A stretch of DNA of 64,000 bases from Dryomyza anilis. Lineage: Eukaryota; Arthropoda; Insecta; Diptera; Dryomyzidae. The notes under the pieces were generated by a model that did not search any database, was not told the DNA's origin, and saw only the letters and a list, made by a program, of their open reading frames with translations. Positions 1 to 11,400 of this stretch are shown here, piece after piece. Where the stretch lies: positions 73,290,367 through 73,354,366 of the forward strand of contig OX638133.1 of NCBI GenBank assembly GCA_951804985.1, given 5' to 3'. The position numbers and the translations under genes are program-made. Numbering within the stretch: position 1 is the first letter of the stretch; each line of letters begins with the position of its first letter.

Positions 1-59
1 TATTGCTGACATAACCTAGTAAAGAAAATTGGTTTGTAAATTTATACATATATTACAAT

Positions 60-135
60 CTGAGACAATTACAGACAACTCTTTCCAGAGACAATTCTTT
101 TCCAAGACAATTTTTCCTTGGGGCAATTTTTCCCA
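60..135. repeat. Degenerate ~17-bp minisatellite (CCGAGACAATT type)
   Basis: Repeats of a word close to GAGACAATTCTTTTCC run through this stretch. The same family recurs at 1515-1720, 3310-3600 and, more weakly, 61455-61590. Short open frames across it are low-complexity and not credible genes. Confidence 0.6.
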
Positions 136-322
136 AGAGGTAATTCATTTGCAAGCCAAAGAATCGTCCATACTCCAAATCATAGTTAAAAGTTTTATGA
201 AATCGAACCTAAGCAAAAGTTAATGGATAATAAATGAAATTTATGCATTTTTGAAGGAATCATGAGTTTTACTAAAGGTTTAACTTAATCAAAAACCAAA
301 ATATTATTATATACAAAAGTCT

Positions 323-328
323 TTTATT
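323..328 (-). promoter_or_regulatory. Poly(A) signal of cuticle gene copy 1
   Basis: AATAAA on the minus strand about 40 bases beyond the stop codon. The same context (tcAATAAAAGACTT) is kept in copy 2, and a close form (acAATAAAAGACTT) in copies 3 and 4. Confidence 0.75.
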
Positions 329-366
329 GAGTCAACAATCTAAGCTAAAACATAAATGTAAAATTT

Positions 367-805
367 TTAGTGCTTATATTCCTCGTGGTAGGGATGAGAG
401 CGAATGTATTCCAAAGATTTGAGGATCTCAGCTGGAATTGGGTGAGGAGTGGGCAACACGTTGCTGCTGGGCTGGAAACCGTTCTCATCAGCAACATAGT
501 CGACCTTGATGTGTTCACCCTCGGGCGAGATATATTCGTAGGATCCATGGACATTGCCATAAGCATCACCGGAGGCTACGGCATGAATGGAGTTGGTGGT
601 ATCCAGAGCATAATCGAAGCCATCAGCACGAACATCGGAGGAGAAGGACTTGACCTCAGCGTGGACGTCGTCACTGGAGGTGGCGGCAGCGGCGGCGTAG
701 GCGAACAGAGCGCAGATAAGAACCTAGTCGATTTTAAAATATTATTAATAGTTTTATATTATTAAAACTATAACAGTTTTTTTTAACACTTACAAATTTG
801 AACAT
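367..805 (-). CDS. Larval cuticle protein, Lcp65A type, copy 1
   Basis: Secreted structural protein of the larval cuticle, expected to bind chitin. Two exons on the minus strand: 805-794 (codes MFKF) and 723-367, joined across a 70-base intron with a GTAAGT donor and a TAG acceptor. The product is 122 residues. Residues 1 to about 17 are a hydrophobic signal peptide (MFKFVLICALFAYAAAAA). Residues ~37-95 carry the Rebers-Riddiford RR-1 region, with GSYEYISPEGEHIKVDYVA followed by DENGFQP, and the C-terminus ends EEYKH. The start is fixed by the conserved AAAATGTTCAAA context in all four copies. Long open frames on both strands of exon 2 in other frames are shadows. The gene was named from its family motif; no orthologue symbol is claimed. 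Copy 2 lies 3825 bases away in the same orientation and is nearly identical. Confidence 0.93.
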
Positions 806-870
806 TTTGCTTTGTGTTGTTTGATTGTAGACCCAAGTGTGACTATAATTGATTGAGCAGATCAACGCTA

Positions 871-877
871 ATTTATA
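871..877 (-). promoter_or_regulatory. TATA box of cuticle gene copy 1
   Basis: TATAAAT on the minus strand, 66-72 bases upstream of the ATG, in a GCTATAAA context kept upstream of all four cuticle genes. Confidence 0.7.
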
Positions 878-1816
878 GCAAAATCTATATTTTAACAAAT
901 TATAACTATTTTGTATCAGCTGCCATATTTGTCAATATTGTAGAATATCAGAGGCAAAAGCTTTTTGCAAAATACTAGTTTTAAAACATGCATTTTTATA
1001 ATATAAATCATTAACATATATATTTGATTCGCATGTATTATAAGTGTTTAGTGGTTTTAAAAATTGTGCATAAAATGCCAAAATATGTATGTATTTTGTT
1101 TTTATATTTTATTTATCACAACTGCATTTTGATGGACAGATTATTCATTAAAACTAGTTTTTATTATTGACAATTTTTAGAGAAAAACTTAACATTTATA
1201 ATTTTTTTGCTATAATTCTTTACAGTAGTTAATAGAAAAGGCTACAATTTCCCTACATCATTAAATTTTTATTAAAATCTTTGAATACAAAGTTGACTGC
1301 AATAAATCTAGTTAATTTTACTTGTGGTAGGAGTCAAATATATCAATATGTTTTAAGTTAGCAACAAGTTTTTGTATTTGTTTTTGCTTTGAAGTCGTTT
1401 TGATCGATATTTTAAATAACACTAATGCTAATAAAAATTAATTAGCATATATGAATGCGCTCAAAATTTATTCACAAATTTGACATTACTGAATGATGAA
1501 CAAAAAAAGAAATACACCAAGACAATACTCTTCCGAGACAATGCCCATAAACATTTCTATCTGAGACTTATTTATCTTTGAGTTAATTATTCTCCGAGAT
1601 AATATTTCAATTCATCACCGAACTTATTCTTCAGGGAGATGAAGTATTTCGAGATAATAATTCTCAGAAACATTTCTTCCTAACCCAATTTATTCAGTGA
1701 GCAAGCTTACGGAGAAAATTAATTTCTGATACAATTATTTCCCAAGGATTATATTATATTTACTTTATTTAAAAATTTATAAAGTAAATGGTCTGTAAAA
1801 CATATGTATTAATATA
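878..1816. other. AT-rich upstream region of cuticle copy 1
   Basis: No gene seen. The first ~450 bases match 4700-5160 upstream of copy 2 with scattered changes, so the tandem duplication includes promoter and upstream sequence. The stretch 1515-1720 holds the CCGAGACAATT minisatellite family. Confidence 0.6.
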
Positions 1817-2798
1817 TACACACAAAAAAAGAATTGTTTACGAATTATTTGCCGCAAACAATCGAATGTTTGTACTGAGTGATTATTGTTTGCACTGAAT
1901 ACTTTTAATTTCATAAAATTTGCTTTTACTTGTCATAAATGGTATATTTTAGTTAGCGTTTGGAATAAACATTGGTCAATTGCCTCAAATAATTATATAT
2001 TGAAGTATTTGCTCAAAAAACTTGGTTGCGAAGTATTTGCACGAGTATTACCGAAAGCAATCATTTGTAGTGCTATGCCGAACCTCATGCATCCATCGAT
2101 GCTGAAGTTATTATTGAATAGTTTGTTTTAAAAATCTTTAGTTTTATTTTATTTAGAGTCCTTGTAATTAATGTTGTTTACGAGCAAATGAAAACTGCAT
2201 TGTAATAGTATTTCAAATTGTTGTACATGTATTTCTCGGCAGAACTCGCATTCGACTTAGAAAAATTAGCGGATGTTGTGTAATACTCATTGGTGATCAT
2301 GGAGTATGAAGCTGTTAATCAGAAACTTAAATTTATATTTGTTTTAAATTCTTTAAAGAGTAACAACAAAATATGTTCAATGCATGTGTCTCTGTGAAAT
2401 GTTAATGCTGTTTGGAAGCAATAAAAGTATTTATGGGAAACACTTTTGTTTAATCAAGAGTGTTTGCAGCAAAAGAGAATACAATTTGTATAGTTTGATA
2501 CAACTAGTACATGTTTTTGCGAGTAATTATTTAAACATTTGTTATAACAAATAAATATGTTTGAACTTAAACAAAGATATGTTTGGTTGTTATTATAATA
2601 ATGTTTGGCAATGCAATAATACTTTTGTTACCATAAAGCTCCAAAGATATATGTAATGCCTGCAAAATTATGTTTGGGAGAGTCTTTTTTGCAGCGTGTA
2701 CAAATCATTTAAATTAGTTGTTGAAAGTAATATTCCAAACACTTCAAGTATTTGTTTGCATTATTGTTTGCACCAAACAAGATATTTTTTTGTGTGTA
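1817..2798. mobile_element. Foldback MITE with TACACACAAAAAAA ends
   Basis: A perfect 14-bp terminal inverted repeat, TACACACAAAAAAA at 1817-1830 and its complement at 2785-2798, bounds 982 bases. The inside is full of degenerate words around ATGTTTGCA and its complement. It contains a fragment (about 2640-2702, ending TTTTTTGCAGCGTGTAC) that also ends the element at 57075-58440. A target duplication is not clear. An 81-codon open frame inside is not supported as a gene. Confidence 0.7.
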
Positions 2799-2802
2799 CC
2801 AA

Positions 2803-3212
2803 TTGAATCGTTGGGTGCAATAAGGGCTTTATCTCCATATAAAAAAATATATATATTTTTTTACACAGTTTTCAAATGACTCAATTTAGTTTTGAGTCAT
2901 TATGACCGTAATTTAAATCTATATCCATTCATATGATAAGTATATCTATACTATGCACAATAATCTATATTTCTTTCTTTAAAACGTCCAAATGCTATTT
3001 CTCGTTTTATGCAATAAGGGCGTATTATTTTAATATTAGTAGTAGATTTAAAACAAATTTGAAAAGTGAATAATACATCTTAATTTTATTGGAATATTTG
3101 AATCAATAATATTGGTTCATTACTTTATGAGATACGGACATTCAAAAACTTTATTTAAATATCTCAAAACTTATTTTTTCACATAACGCCCTTATTGCAC
3201 ACAACGCTTCAA
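2803..3212. mobile_element. MITE with TTGAATCGTTGGGTGCAATA ends
   Basis: The 25-base arms at 2803-2827 and 3188-3212 are complementary with two mismatches. The core word GTGCAATAAGGGC is repeated internally near 3011 as GCAATAAGGGC. It abuts the previous element. No coding potential. Confidence 0.7.
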
Positions 3213-3309
3213 TTTCAAATTTTATATTTTCGAACATAGAAAAGGGGTTTCAGCATAGAAATGCTAAATATTTTCGCAATTTGAAGCATCTGCCTTATTA
3301 TTGTGACCC

Positions 3310-3600
3310 AATGCTTTCCGAGACAATTTTCACAGAGAAATTACTTCTCCAAGACAATTCTTCCCCGAGGCAACCCATTCCAGAGACAATTCTTTCTCGA
3401 TACAATAATTCCTCTAGCAATTTTTCACAAAGACGCTGCTTCCCGAGACAATTTTCCCATAGACATTATAAATATAATAATTTCCACAGAAAATAAGTCA
3501 GTTCTTTCAAAAACCATGATTTCCGAGACAATAATACTTCCCCGAGACATTTTTTTCATTTTCACATTGTTTCCCGAGGTAATTATTTCAGGTATTTTTT
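3310..3600. repeat. Degenerate CCGAGACAATT minisatellite
   Basis: About fifteen imperfect ~17-bp repeats of the form TTCCCGAGACAATTNTT. Two overlapping open frames of 71 and 99 codons arise from the repeat and are rejected as genes. Confidence 0.65.
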
Positions 3601-3654
3601 AATTTTCAAACCATTCCTGATAATTCTTCCCATTATCTTAAACTTAAACTCATA

Positions 3655-4122
3655 GTAAACATATGTATAATAATATAATAATCCTGAAAATAACTACAAA
3701 ATTTTAATCGCTGTAGAATTTACATTCATTTGATACCAATATTTACAAATGGGTGGGTGTACCGAATTTCGATTTTTTTTTGAACCACAAGTCGTTTCGC
3801 GGGAAAACATTATTTTCATGTATTTGAGCATCAAGTCAATGTATATTTGATCAAAAAAGTTTTCTTAAGCACGTATACAGTAAAATTCACCAGTAGATCA
3901 ATGTTTTATATGAGGTATTTAAACATAAGTGGTCGGTTTACAGGTCGCAATTGACTGATTATACCCATTTTCACTGACAGACAGCGTAGATATATAAGTA
4001 ATCTAAATTAGGAGTTTCATTTATTTGGATCTTCTAGTTTTTCTGTAATCAAGATTTCAACAGACAGACGGACAGACGGCGTACCAAACTGAATATACCC
4101 TTTCACTGTAGGGTATAAAAAG
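3655..4122 (-). repeat. Dispersed TATACCCTACACTAAGAG-family repeat, reverse copy
   Basis: Member of a family also seen at 11455-12042, 29220-30310, 39490-40312, 43350-44180, 58490-59167 and 59511-60258. Read on the minus strand it starts TATACCCTACAGTGAAAGGG and runs through a CTGTC/CCGTC run to the motif that precedes CGAAATTCGGTACACC. It ends just downstream of cuticle copy 2. Confidence 0.75.
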
Positions 4123-4147
4123 AAATTTTTACTATATACAAAAGTCT

Positions 4148-4153
4148 TTTATT
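4148..4153 (-). promoter_or_regulatory. Poly(A) signal of cuticle gene copy 2
   Basis: AATAAA on the minus strand, same position relative to the stop as in copy 1. Confidence 0.75.
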
Positions 4154-4191
4154 GAGTCAACAATCTAAGCTAAAACATAAATGTAAAATTT

Positions 4192-4627
4192 TTAGTGCTT
4201 ATATTCCTCGTGGTAGGGATGAGAGCGAATGTATTCCAAAGATTTGAGGATCTCAACTGGAATTGGGTGAGGAGTGGGCAACACGTTGCTGCTGGGCTGG
4301 AAACCGTTCTCATCAGCAACATAGTCGACCTTGATGTGTTCACCCTCGGGCGAGATATATTCGTAGGATCCATGGACATTGCCATAAGCATCACCGGAGG
4401 CTACGGCATGAATGGAGTTGGTGGTATCCAGAGCATAATCGAAGCCATCAGCACGAACATCGGAGGAGAAGGACTTGACCTCAGCGTGGACATCGTCACT
4501 GGAGGTGGCGGCGGCGTAGGCGAACAGAGCGCAGATAAGAACCTAGTTGATTTTAAAATATTATTAATAGTTTTATATTATTAAAACTATAACAGTTTTT
4601 TTTTTTAACACTTACAAATTTGAACAT
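4192..4627 (-). CDS. Larval cuticle protein, Lcp65A type, copy 2
   Basis: Tandem duplicate of copy 1, same strand. Exon 1 is 4627-4616 (MFKF) and exon 2 is 4542-4192. The product is 120 residues, two alanines shorter than copy 1 in the signal-peptide tail because of a six-base in-frame deletion. One replacement near the C-terminus (PIPVEIL for PIPAEIL) and silent changes separate it from copy 1. The RR-1 region GSYEYISPEGEHIKVDYVA is identical. Intron sites, TATA context and poly(A) signal are all kept, so it looks functional. The role is the same: secreted, chitin-associated larval cuticle protein. Confidence 0.93.
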
Positions 4628-4692
4628 TTTGCTTTGTGTTGTTTGATTGTAGACCCAAGTGTGACTATAATTGATTGAACAGATCAACATTA

Positions 4693-4699
4693 ATTTATA
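4693..4699 (-). promoter_or_regulatory. TATA box of cuticle gene copy 2
   Basis: TATAAAT on the minus strand 66 bases upstream of the ATG, aligned with copy 1. Confidence 0.7.
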
Positions 4700-5174
4700 G
4701 CAAAATCTATGTTTTAACAAATTAAGTCTATTTTGTATCAGCTGCCTTATTAGACAATATTGTAGAATATCAAAGGCAAAAGCTTTTTGCAAAATACTAG
4801 TTTTAAAACATGCATTTTTATAATATAAACATTAACATATATATTAGATTCGCATATATTAGAAATTTTTAGTGGTTTTAAAAAGAGTGCACAAAATATT
4901 TATGTATTTTGTTTTTATTTGTTGTTTATCACAACTGCATTTTTATGGACAGATTATTTTTTAAAAGTAGATTTTTTCGACAAAAAAAGTATTGACAATT
5001 TTTGGAGAACAACTTTACATTTATAATTTTTTGCAATCATTCTTTACAAGAAATTGTTTAAAAGAAAAGGCCACAGTTTGATAATATTCTAAAAATTCTC
5101 TACATCGTTGATTTTTTTACTTAAAATATTTGAATACAAAGTTTACTGCAATAAATCTAGTTCATTTTAATGTG

Positions 5175-6719
5175 GGTTGAGTAATAATTTTATACAAGTT
5201 TTTTAAGTTAGCAACAACTTTTGTTTGTATGTGCTTTGAAGCCAGATTGGTGAATGTAGTTTTTGTCGAACAAAGACGTTTAAAAAATGGTTCCGAAAAT
5301 AAAATTTTAATAATTTTTCTTATTTTAAAACTTAAGAGAAAAAAAATATTCATATTCATATACTCCAAAGGATTTTAAAAATGTTAGTTTAATTATCTTC
5401 ACAACACCAAAGTTGAAGAAATTAAAACTGCTTTGAATTCAAAATTTAGAAACAATACACCATTTAAAGGGGCAACATAAAAATGTTTCCGTGATATCAT
5501 AATATAAATCAGAGCTCATTACAACATTTTTCAAGTATCAATACAACCCTGTTTACAAATGATTTATCAGGCAATTATATATTTTGTTTACATATTTTTG
5601 GAGAACACTGCAAACATAATATATATATGGGGTAGTGCAAACATAATATATTTGGCTCTGACAATAATATGTTTGCATGGAAACAGAAAAATTGTATATT
5701 CCAAAGATACTATGCTTGTTCTGAACACTATTTAAGTGGGAATATAAATATGTTTCTTATGTGAACATATTATGTTTGCATAATAAATATTTTCTTTATA
5801 TGCAATTAAAAGTTTTGTTTGGGCTAAACAATTTTTTTATTTGGATCTAAATATAATCAACTTAATTATATTTGAAACCAAGAATCATAATGTATTGCGC
5901 CATCTTCAGCACAAAGAGCTGAAGTCTTGTCGTTGGTGGATTTGTCATGATTGATCTAGATGTTGAGGCCTTTATTCAATACCTCTGCACAAGCAGGGGT
6001 GCTAAAGATAACGAAAATTTTGTTTAATTAGATATTGAGCAAGAAAAAATAATATCCAAAATTAAAATTATTCGCAAATGGATTTGCCAAGCAAATTATG
6101 TTTGGCTGATGAGATGTAACTATTATACATACAAAAAGCGCGTCCTTTTCATTCGCAAAGATAATTTACTTTGCAGTTTAATTTGCAAATATTAGTTTAA
6201 TTGTAGTGCAATGACTTTGAGATTTTTTTTTCTTCTGTCTGATTATACGGACATTTTTAATTTTTTATTTATTTATTAAACTGAACACAAATTTTAATTA
6301 TTTTTCACTTTCATTTATTCATTAATTTTCGATTTTTTAACATTTTTATACTTATTTATTTAAAACGGTGACGGTAACTACTCACAATGCACTCAGCTGT
6401 TTAACTGTGTCAGAGAATACATCAAACCATAAAAACTTCGCTCATTGTGGTCTCAATTTTATCTATTTCACTCGCATGTAAATATTACATGAGTGAAAAA
6501 GAGACAACGATATATACAGAGTTTATGCAAACATAATATATATTTTTTATGCAAACATAATTATGGTATAATAAAGCTGCAAATCAAATATGTTTCTGGC
6601 TTAAATAATGATATTCACAAACTACATATTATATTTACATCTAAACTAATTTATTAAAATTGTAAATATATTATATTTAAAACAATATTGCAAACATATT
6701 TATTGATTTTTATATGAGA
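5175..6719. repeat. AT-rich stretch with ATGTTTG-word repeat fragments
   Basis: No gene seen. The stretch 5461-5840 matches 58248-58440 (shared string around ACCCTGTTTACAAATGATTT). The stretch 6520-6715 is another collection of GCAAACATAAT words. A 34-codon open run near 5925-6027 is too short to call. Confidence 0.55.
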
Positions 6720-7911
6720 CTAGCTGGACCCGTACACGACTCGTGCAAAGATTTTGTGAATGCAAGGTTATGGAGCAATTTTATTAATATAAATAACATT
6801 TTTATTACTTATATCAGGGACCCGTGGACGTATTTTTTATTGGTTTTATAAATGTAGTAACCAAAACCAAACTAATTCTCCGCTAAAACAACTGTTCTCA
6901 TATACAATTCTTTCTCAGACTGTACCTACCCGTAGAATTCTTCCCAGTGGAATTATTTCCCGTAGAATTTTTCCCCGTAGAGTTTTTCCCAGTAGAAGTT
7001 TTATTGTGGTTATTTTTAGTGTGGTGAGTTTTAGTGTGGTGAATATTAGTGTGGTGAGTTTAAGTGCAGTGAATTTTATTGTTTTGTGTTTTAGTGTGTT
7101 CAATTTAAGTGTAGTGAATTTTAGTGTGGTCAGTTTAAGTGGGTGAAGTTGAGTGTGGTGAATTTTAGTGTGGTGAGTTTAATTGTGGTGAGTTTTAGTG
7201 TGGTGAATTTTAGTGTGGTGAGTTTTAATGTGGTGAATTTTAGTGTGGTGAATTTTAGTCTGATGAATTTTGGTGTGGTGAGTTTTAATGTGGTGAATTT
7301 TAGTGTGGTGAATTTTAGTGTGGTGAATTTTAGTGTGATGAATTTTGGTGTGGTGAGTTTCAATGTGGTGAGTTTTAGTGTGGTGAGTTTTAGTGTGGTG
7401 AGTTTTAGTGTGGTGAGTTTTAGTGTGGTGAATTTGAGTGTAGTGAATTTTATTGTGTTGAGTTTTAGTGTGGTGAATTTGAGTGTGGTGAATTTTAGTA
7501 TGGTGAGTTTTAGTGTGGTAAATTTTAGTGTCATGAGTTTTAGTGTGGTGAATTTTAGTGTGGTGAATTTTGATGTGGTTGATTTTGTTTTCTATCCTTT
7601 TTTTATTTTTCTGTTGTTTTTGAGTTATTGCTTAAGTTTTGTGCTTTTACTTTTGTGTTTGAATTTTGCTTTTGTGTTTTTGCTTTTGTATTTTTTTTTT
7701 GTATTTGAGTTTTTTGTTTCATCTTCTTAGCTTGTGTATGTGCCGAGATATTTCGTTTTGAAAGTTTAGGTTGTATGGGAGGTGCCATACGCCCCTTTGT
7801 CCAATCTCGCCTATATCGGTTCAGTGGTTTAGACGTGATGCTGGAACAAACAGACAGACAGACAGACAGACCGACAGACGGACCAAGAGTTTTATATATA
7901 TAGATACATTC
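6720..7911. mobile_element. Unclassified repeat with an internal minisatellite
   Basis: It begins with TAGCTGGACCCGTACACGAC and ends with a CAGACAGACAGACAGAC run followed by TATATATATAGAT. This head and tail are common in insect non-autonomous repeats (family knowledge). The middle is occupied by the 15-bp array annotated separately. No credible protein. Confidence 0.45.
6990..7580. repeat. 15-bp minisatellite, consensus GTGTGGTGAATTTTA
   Basis: About 38 tandem copies of a 15-mer with frequent A/G changes (GAATTTTA versus GAGTTTTA). Since 15 is divisible by three and the unit lacks stops in some frames, 195- and 134-codon frames open on opposite strands. Their pentapeptide periodicity is a by-product and they are not annotated as genes. 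Confidence 0.9.
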
Positions 7912-8472
7912 CATTACTTCCAATATATGTTTTCGTTCTCAAAATTATTATTTTTTAGTCTTTTAGTATGACTATAGATTTTTTCACAAATTATTAACGG
8001 AACTACGAAACTACGGAACACCCAAATTAATAACCCCCAAGAATAAAATTTAATTAAAATGAATTAACCTAAGACTATTACGATATTTGAAATTTTAATA
8101 TGGTAGTTTTCGTAGAATATTTGTAACGATTTAGTTTTCGTAAGGAGCTTTTCTTTCCAATTTAAACTTAACTAATTTTTTCCCCCTGCAATATTTTCAA
8201 ATGTAATTCTGAAATATTCAATTTATATTATAAATAATGAATGTAAATTCAGAAATTTTATTTGAAATAAATCAATTACATTTGATATTCAGAACATATC
8301 AATTGATATTCATAACTTTCCATTTGGAATTCAGCAAATATCAATTAAAATTCATAATTTAAATTTTTGGATTCTATTTTAATAATATTTGTTTATTTTA
8401 TAATATTTTCATAGTTTAGTTTTAGTATTGAATTGTTTAATAATTTTAAACTGAAATCATCTACTTTTGCAG
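7912..8472. other. AT-rich intronic or upstream sequence of P450 A
   Basis: No exon found. The stretch 8200-8350 contains the CATTTGAAATTCAGAAAT-type repeat that recurs at 30340-31000 and 54090-54790. A pyrimidine-rich tract ending TTTTGCAG precedes exon 2. Confidence 0.5.
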
Positions 8473-11400
8473 AATATTTCCGCGTAATACGTCGTTGGTT
8501 CAAGCAGTATAACTATGAGCCGTTTCGTGTATATGTTGGTCCCCAGCCAAATGTTGTGATTTCCAATGCCAGATCTATTGAGGTGCTTGAAAAATAAAAC
8601 AAATTTAATATATGATTATTTTAAATATTTTATTTAAATATAGGCTGTACTCTCGAGCACTTCATTGCTGCACAAGGATGATGTATATTGTTTTATACGT
8701 CCCTGGCTGGGAAATGGTCTGCTCACTTCGAACGGTCAGTACTGGGCGAAACATCGCAAAATGATAACGCCATCGTTTCACTTTCAAATACTGCAAGATT
8801 TCCATCATATCATCAATGAGACATCGGATCGTTTTATGAATTTTCTGCAGCAACATGCAAAATCTGGCAAAATGTTTGATTTTCAAGAGGTTGTCACACT
8901 AAGCACTTTGGATATTATATGCGGTAATAATATTGATCAAATATTTTATTTTTTAAAATAAAAATGATTGTTTGTTTGTACAGAATGTGCCATGGGCTAT
9001 CGTTTAAATTCGATTGAGGGAGAACAATCACCCATTGTTGGTGCAATTAATGAGTAGGTTTACATTTGATAAATATGATTAATAATTTAATAACTTCTTT
9101 TTGAAATCATTAGCATGTGCTTCGTTATAGAAGAGCGCATTTTTAGTGTTGCGAAACGTGTTGATGCCATATTTCGACTTACATCACTCTATCGCAAACA
9201 GGAGAGAGCCTTGCAAATTATGCGGAAAGAGTTTTCAGAGGTGCATTTTAATATTCTACATGTATCATTATAACTTTTAAAACAAACTTTGTTTTAAGTT
9301 TTTAAAAATTAAATTTACTTAATGCTCTTTTATAAAACAAAATTACAAATAATCTTATATAAAATAATAAACTAAACATTTTTATGAAGATAATTGAAGC
9401 ACGTCGTAAAGTTCTCGAAACTTATAACGAAAACGAGCAGAAAGTTTCCAGCGAGGATCCCGATTACAAACGTCCAAAAATGGCATTTCTTGATAACTTG
9501 CTGACAGCACGTATTGACGGCATCCCATTGACATTTCAACAAATATTCGAAGAAGTTTCTACGTTTATGTTTGAGGTAAGATTTTCAAAACAACATCATC
9601 TTGTACAGCTTGTTAGTAAATAAGTTTTTCCGTGTCTTTGGAAAAAAATAAAACTTTGGTCAATTTTCAATTTTAATTCTGTACAATGGTAATAATTGAA
9701 AAACTTCATGCAAAACTTTTCACTGCTCACATGTATTTTGCAGGGACACGATACCACCGCATCGGCCATTACCTTTGCCATCTACTGTCTGTCGCGCCAT
9801 CCTGAGGTGCAGCAACTCGCCTATGACGAACAGGTGGAAATGTTTGGCACAGATGTCGAACGGCAGCCCACTTACCAGGAGCTGCTGGATATGAAGTACC
9901 TGGAATTGGTTATTAAGGAAACTTTGCGCATGTTTCCAAGTGTGCCAGTTATTGCGCGCTCCGTGACAGCGACGACACAACTTGGTGAGTTTATTGGATG
10001 TTTGGAGTTTCAGTCCCCAAATTACGAAATATTTTAAAATTCCCAAAAAAGAAAAAACTAATAAGAAACATAAGAGCCCTCAGAAAAAAAGACTCATTAA
10101 AGTAACTCATAAGAGCCCTAAGAAAAAAATACTCATTAAAGTAACTCATCGGAGCTCTCCAAAATATTACTCATATAAGTGTGATATTTAGGAGTAATTT
10201 AGGAGGCTCATAAAAGCATCATATTTAAAATTGTTTCTGAGCGATCAGAAAATGGACTCACAAAAATGTTTTATATATTTTAAAATGTTTTAGGATTCAA
10301 AATTTGATTAATAAAAGATTCTCATCCTTGCGCGCTTAAGGAGCCCTCTCAAATGAAACTCATAAAAGCATCTAATTTAATATTATTTAAGAAGTCAAAA
10401 AGCATCTTCTTTATGCTATTAATATTCGTTTTGAATTGGAAATCAAACAAAAATTTTATTAGAGTAAGTTCAAAAGACGAACATACATATTTCTGCATTT
10501 AACTGAAATCTTTTGGATGTCCAGACTATGAAAATGAACAAATCATACTATGTTGGGTTCAGTTAAGACACATAATTTTGAAGAGGGTAAACCTCCGAAA
10601 ATTAGGTACCACCACTTTCGGAGTTTTACTCTAAAATGTCTCAAAAATATTAATGTTTTAAAAAATAAATAATAATGTTTTTCCCCCAAGTTTCGGAAGT
10701 ACTACCTCTACAGTGCTCATTTATGAGTGATTTAGAAGTACTAAAAGTTTCAAAAATATGAATGTTTTTGGGCTCATAATATTGTGCTCTTTACTCAAGA
10801 GTTGGGAGCATTATTGGACTCTTTTTAATACTCATATATGAATGTTTTATAAGTTTTAAAAATATCATAAATATGAGTTTTTTTATGCTCATAAAATAGT
10901 GCCCACTAAACATGGGCGGGAGTCTTTTTAGGTTCTTTAAGGTGCTTATACATGAGGGTAATACTGACACATTTAGGAGTCTTAAATGACTCAAATCAAA
11001 TTTAAATCATATTCTTAATTTTGGAACAGCAAAATATATCTATTTTGGAAATGCAAAATATAACTATAGAAAAATATCAGGTCTCTTTAGAACTGAATTC
11101 CAGCCTGAAAACCCTTCCCTACCCAGTATGCCATTCGTTTCGAAATCGTTGCGAAATGAAGGAGAAATCACACGATATCGGACACTTTCTCGTATTGATA
11201 TCGAGCGTCAAATTGGACCTACATAGTAGGTAGATATCGATGCGTTTTGTCGGAGTTTTCTCGGTACGAGAAATTTTTTGAAATCGGAACGATATCGATG
11301 AAAAAATTATCAATGTTCAATATTGCTTCGAAAAATATTACGATATCGATGCGATAAATGTTTATATGTCGTATCTTGAATGTAAGAGAAATTCAAAAAT

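Noticed and set aside
370..765. 131-codon plus-strand frame and its minus-strand 74-codon neighbour (also 4170-4584, 16055-16418, 24566-24929)
   Set aside because: These are other-frame shadows of cuticle exon 2. The true frame gives a signal peptide, an RR-1 motif and proper splice sites.
5925..6027. 34-codon open run reading IDLDVEAFIQYLCTSRGAKD
   Set aside because: Looks more protein-like than its surroundings but is too short, lacks a start or splice support, and no family was recognised.
7143..7730. 195-codon frame, and 134-codon frame on the other strand
   Set aside because: Arises from a stop-free 15-bp minisatellite.
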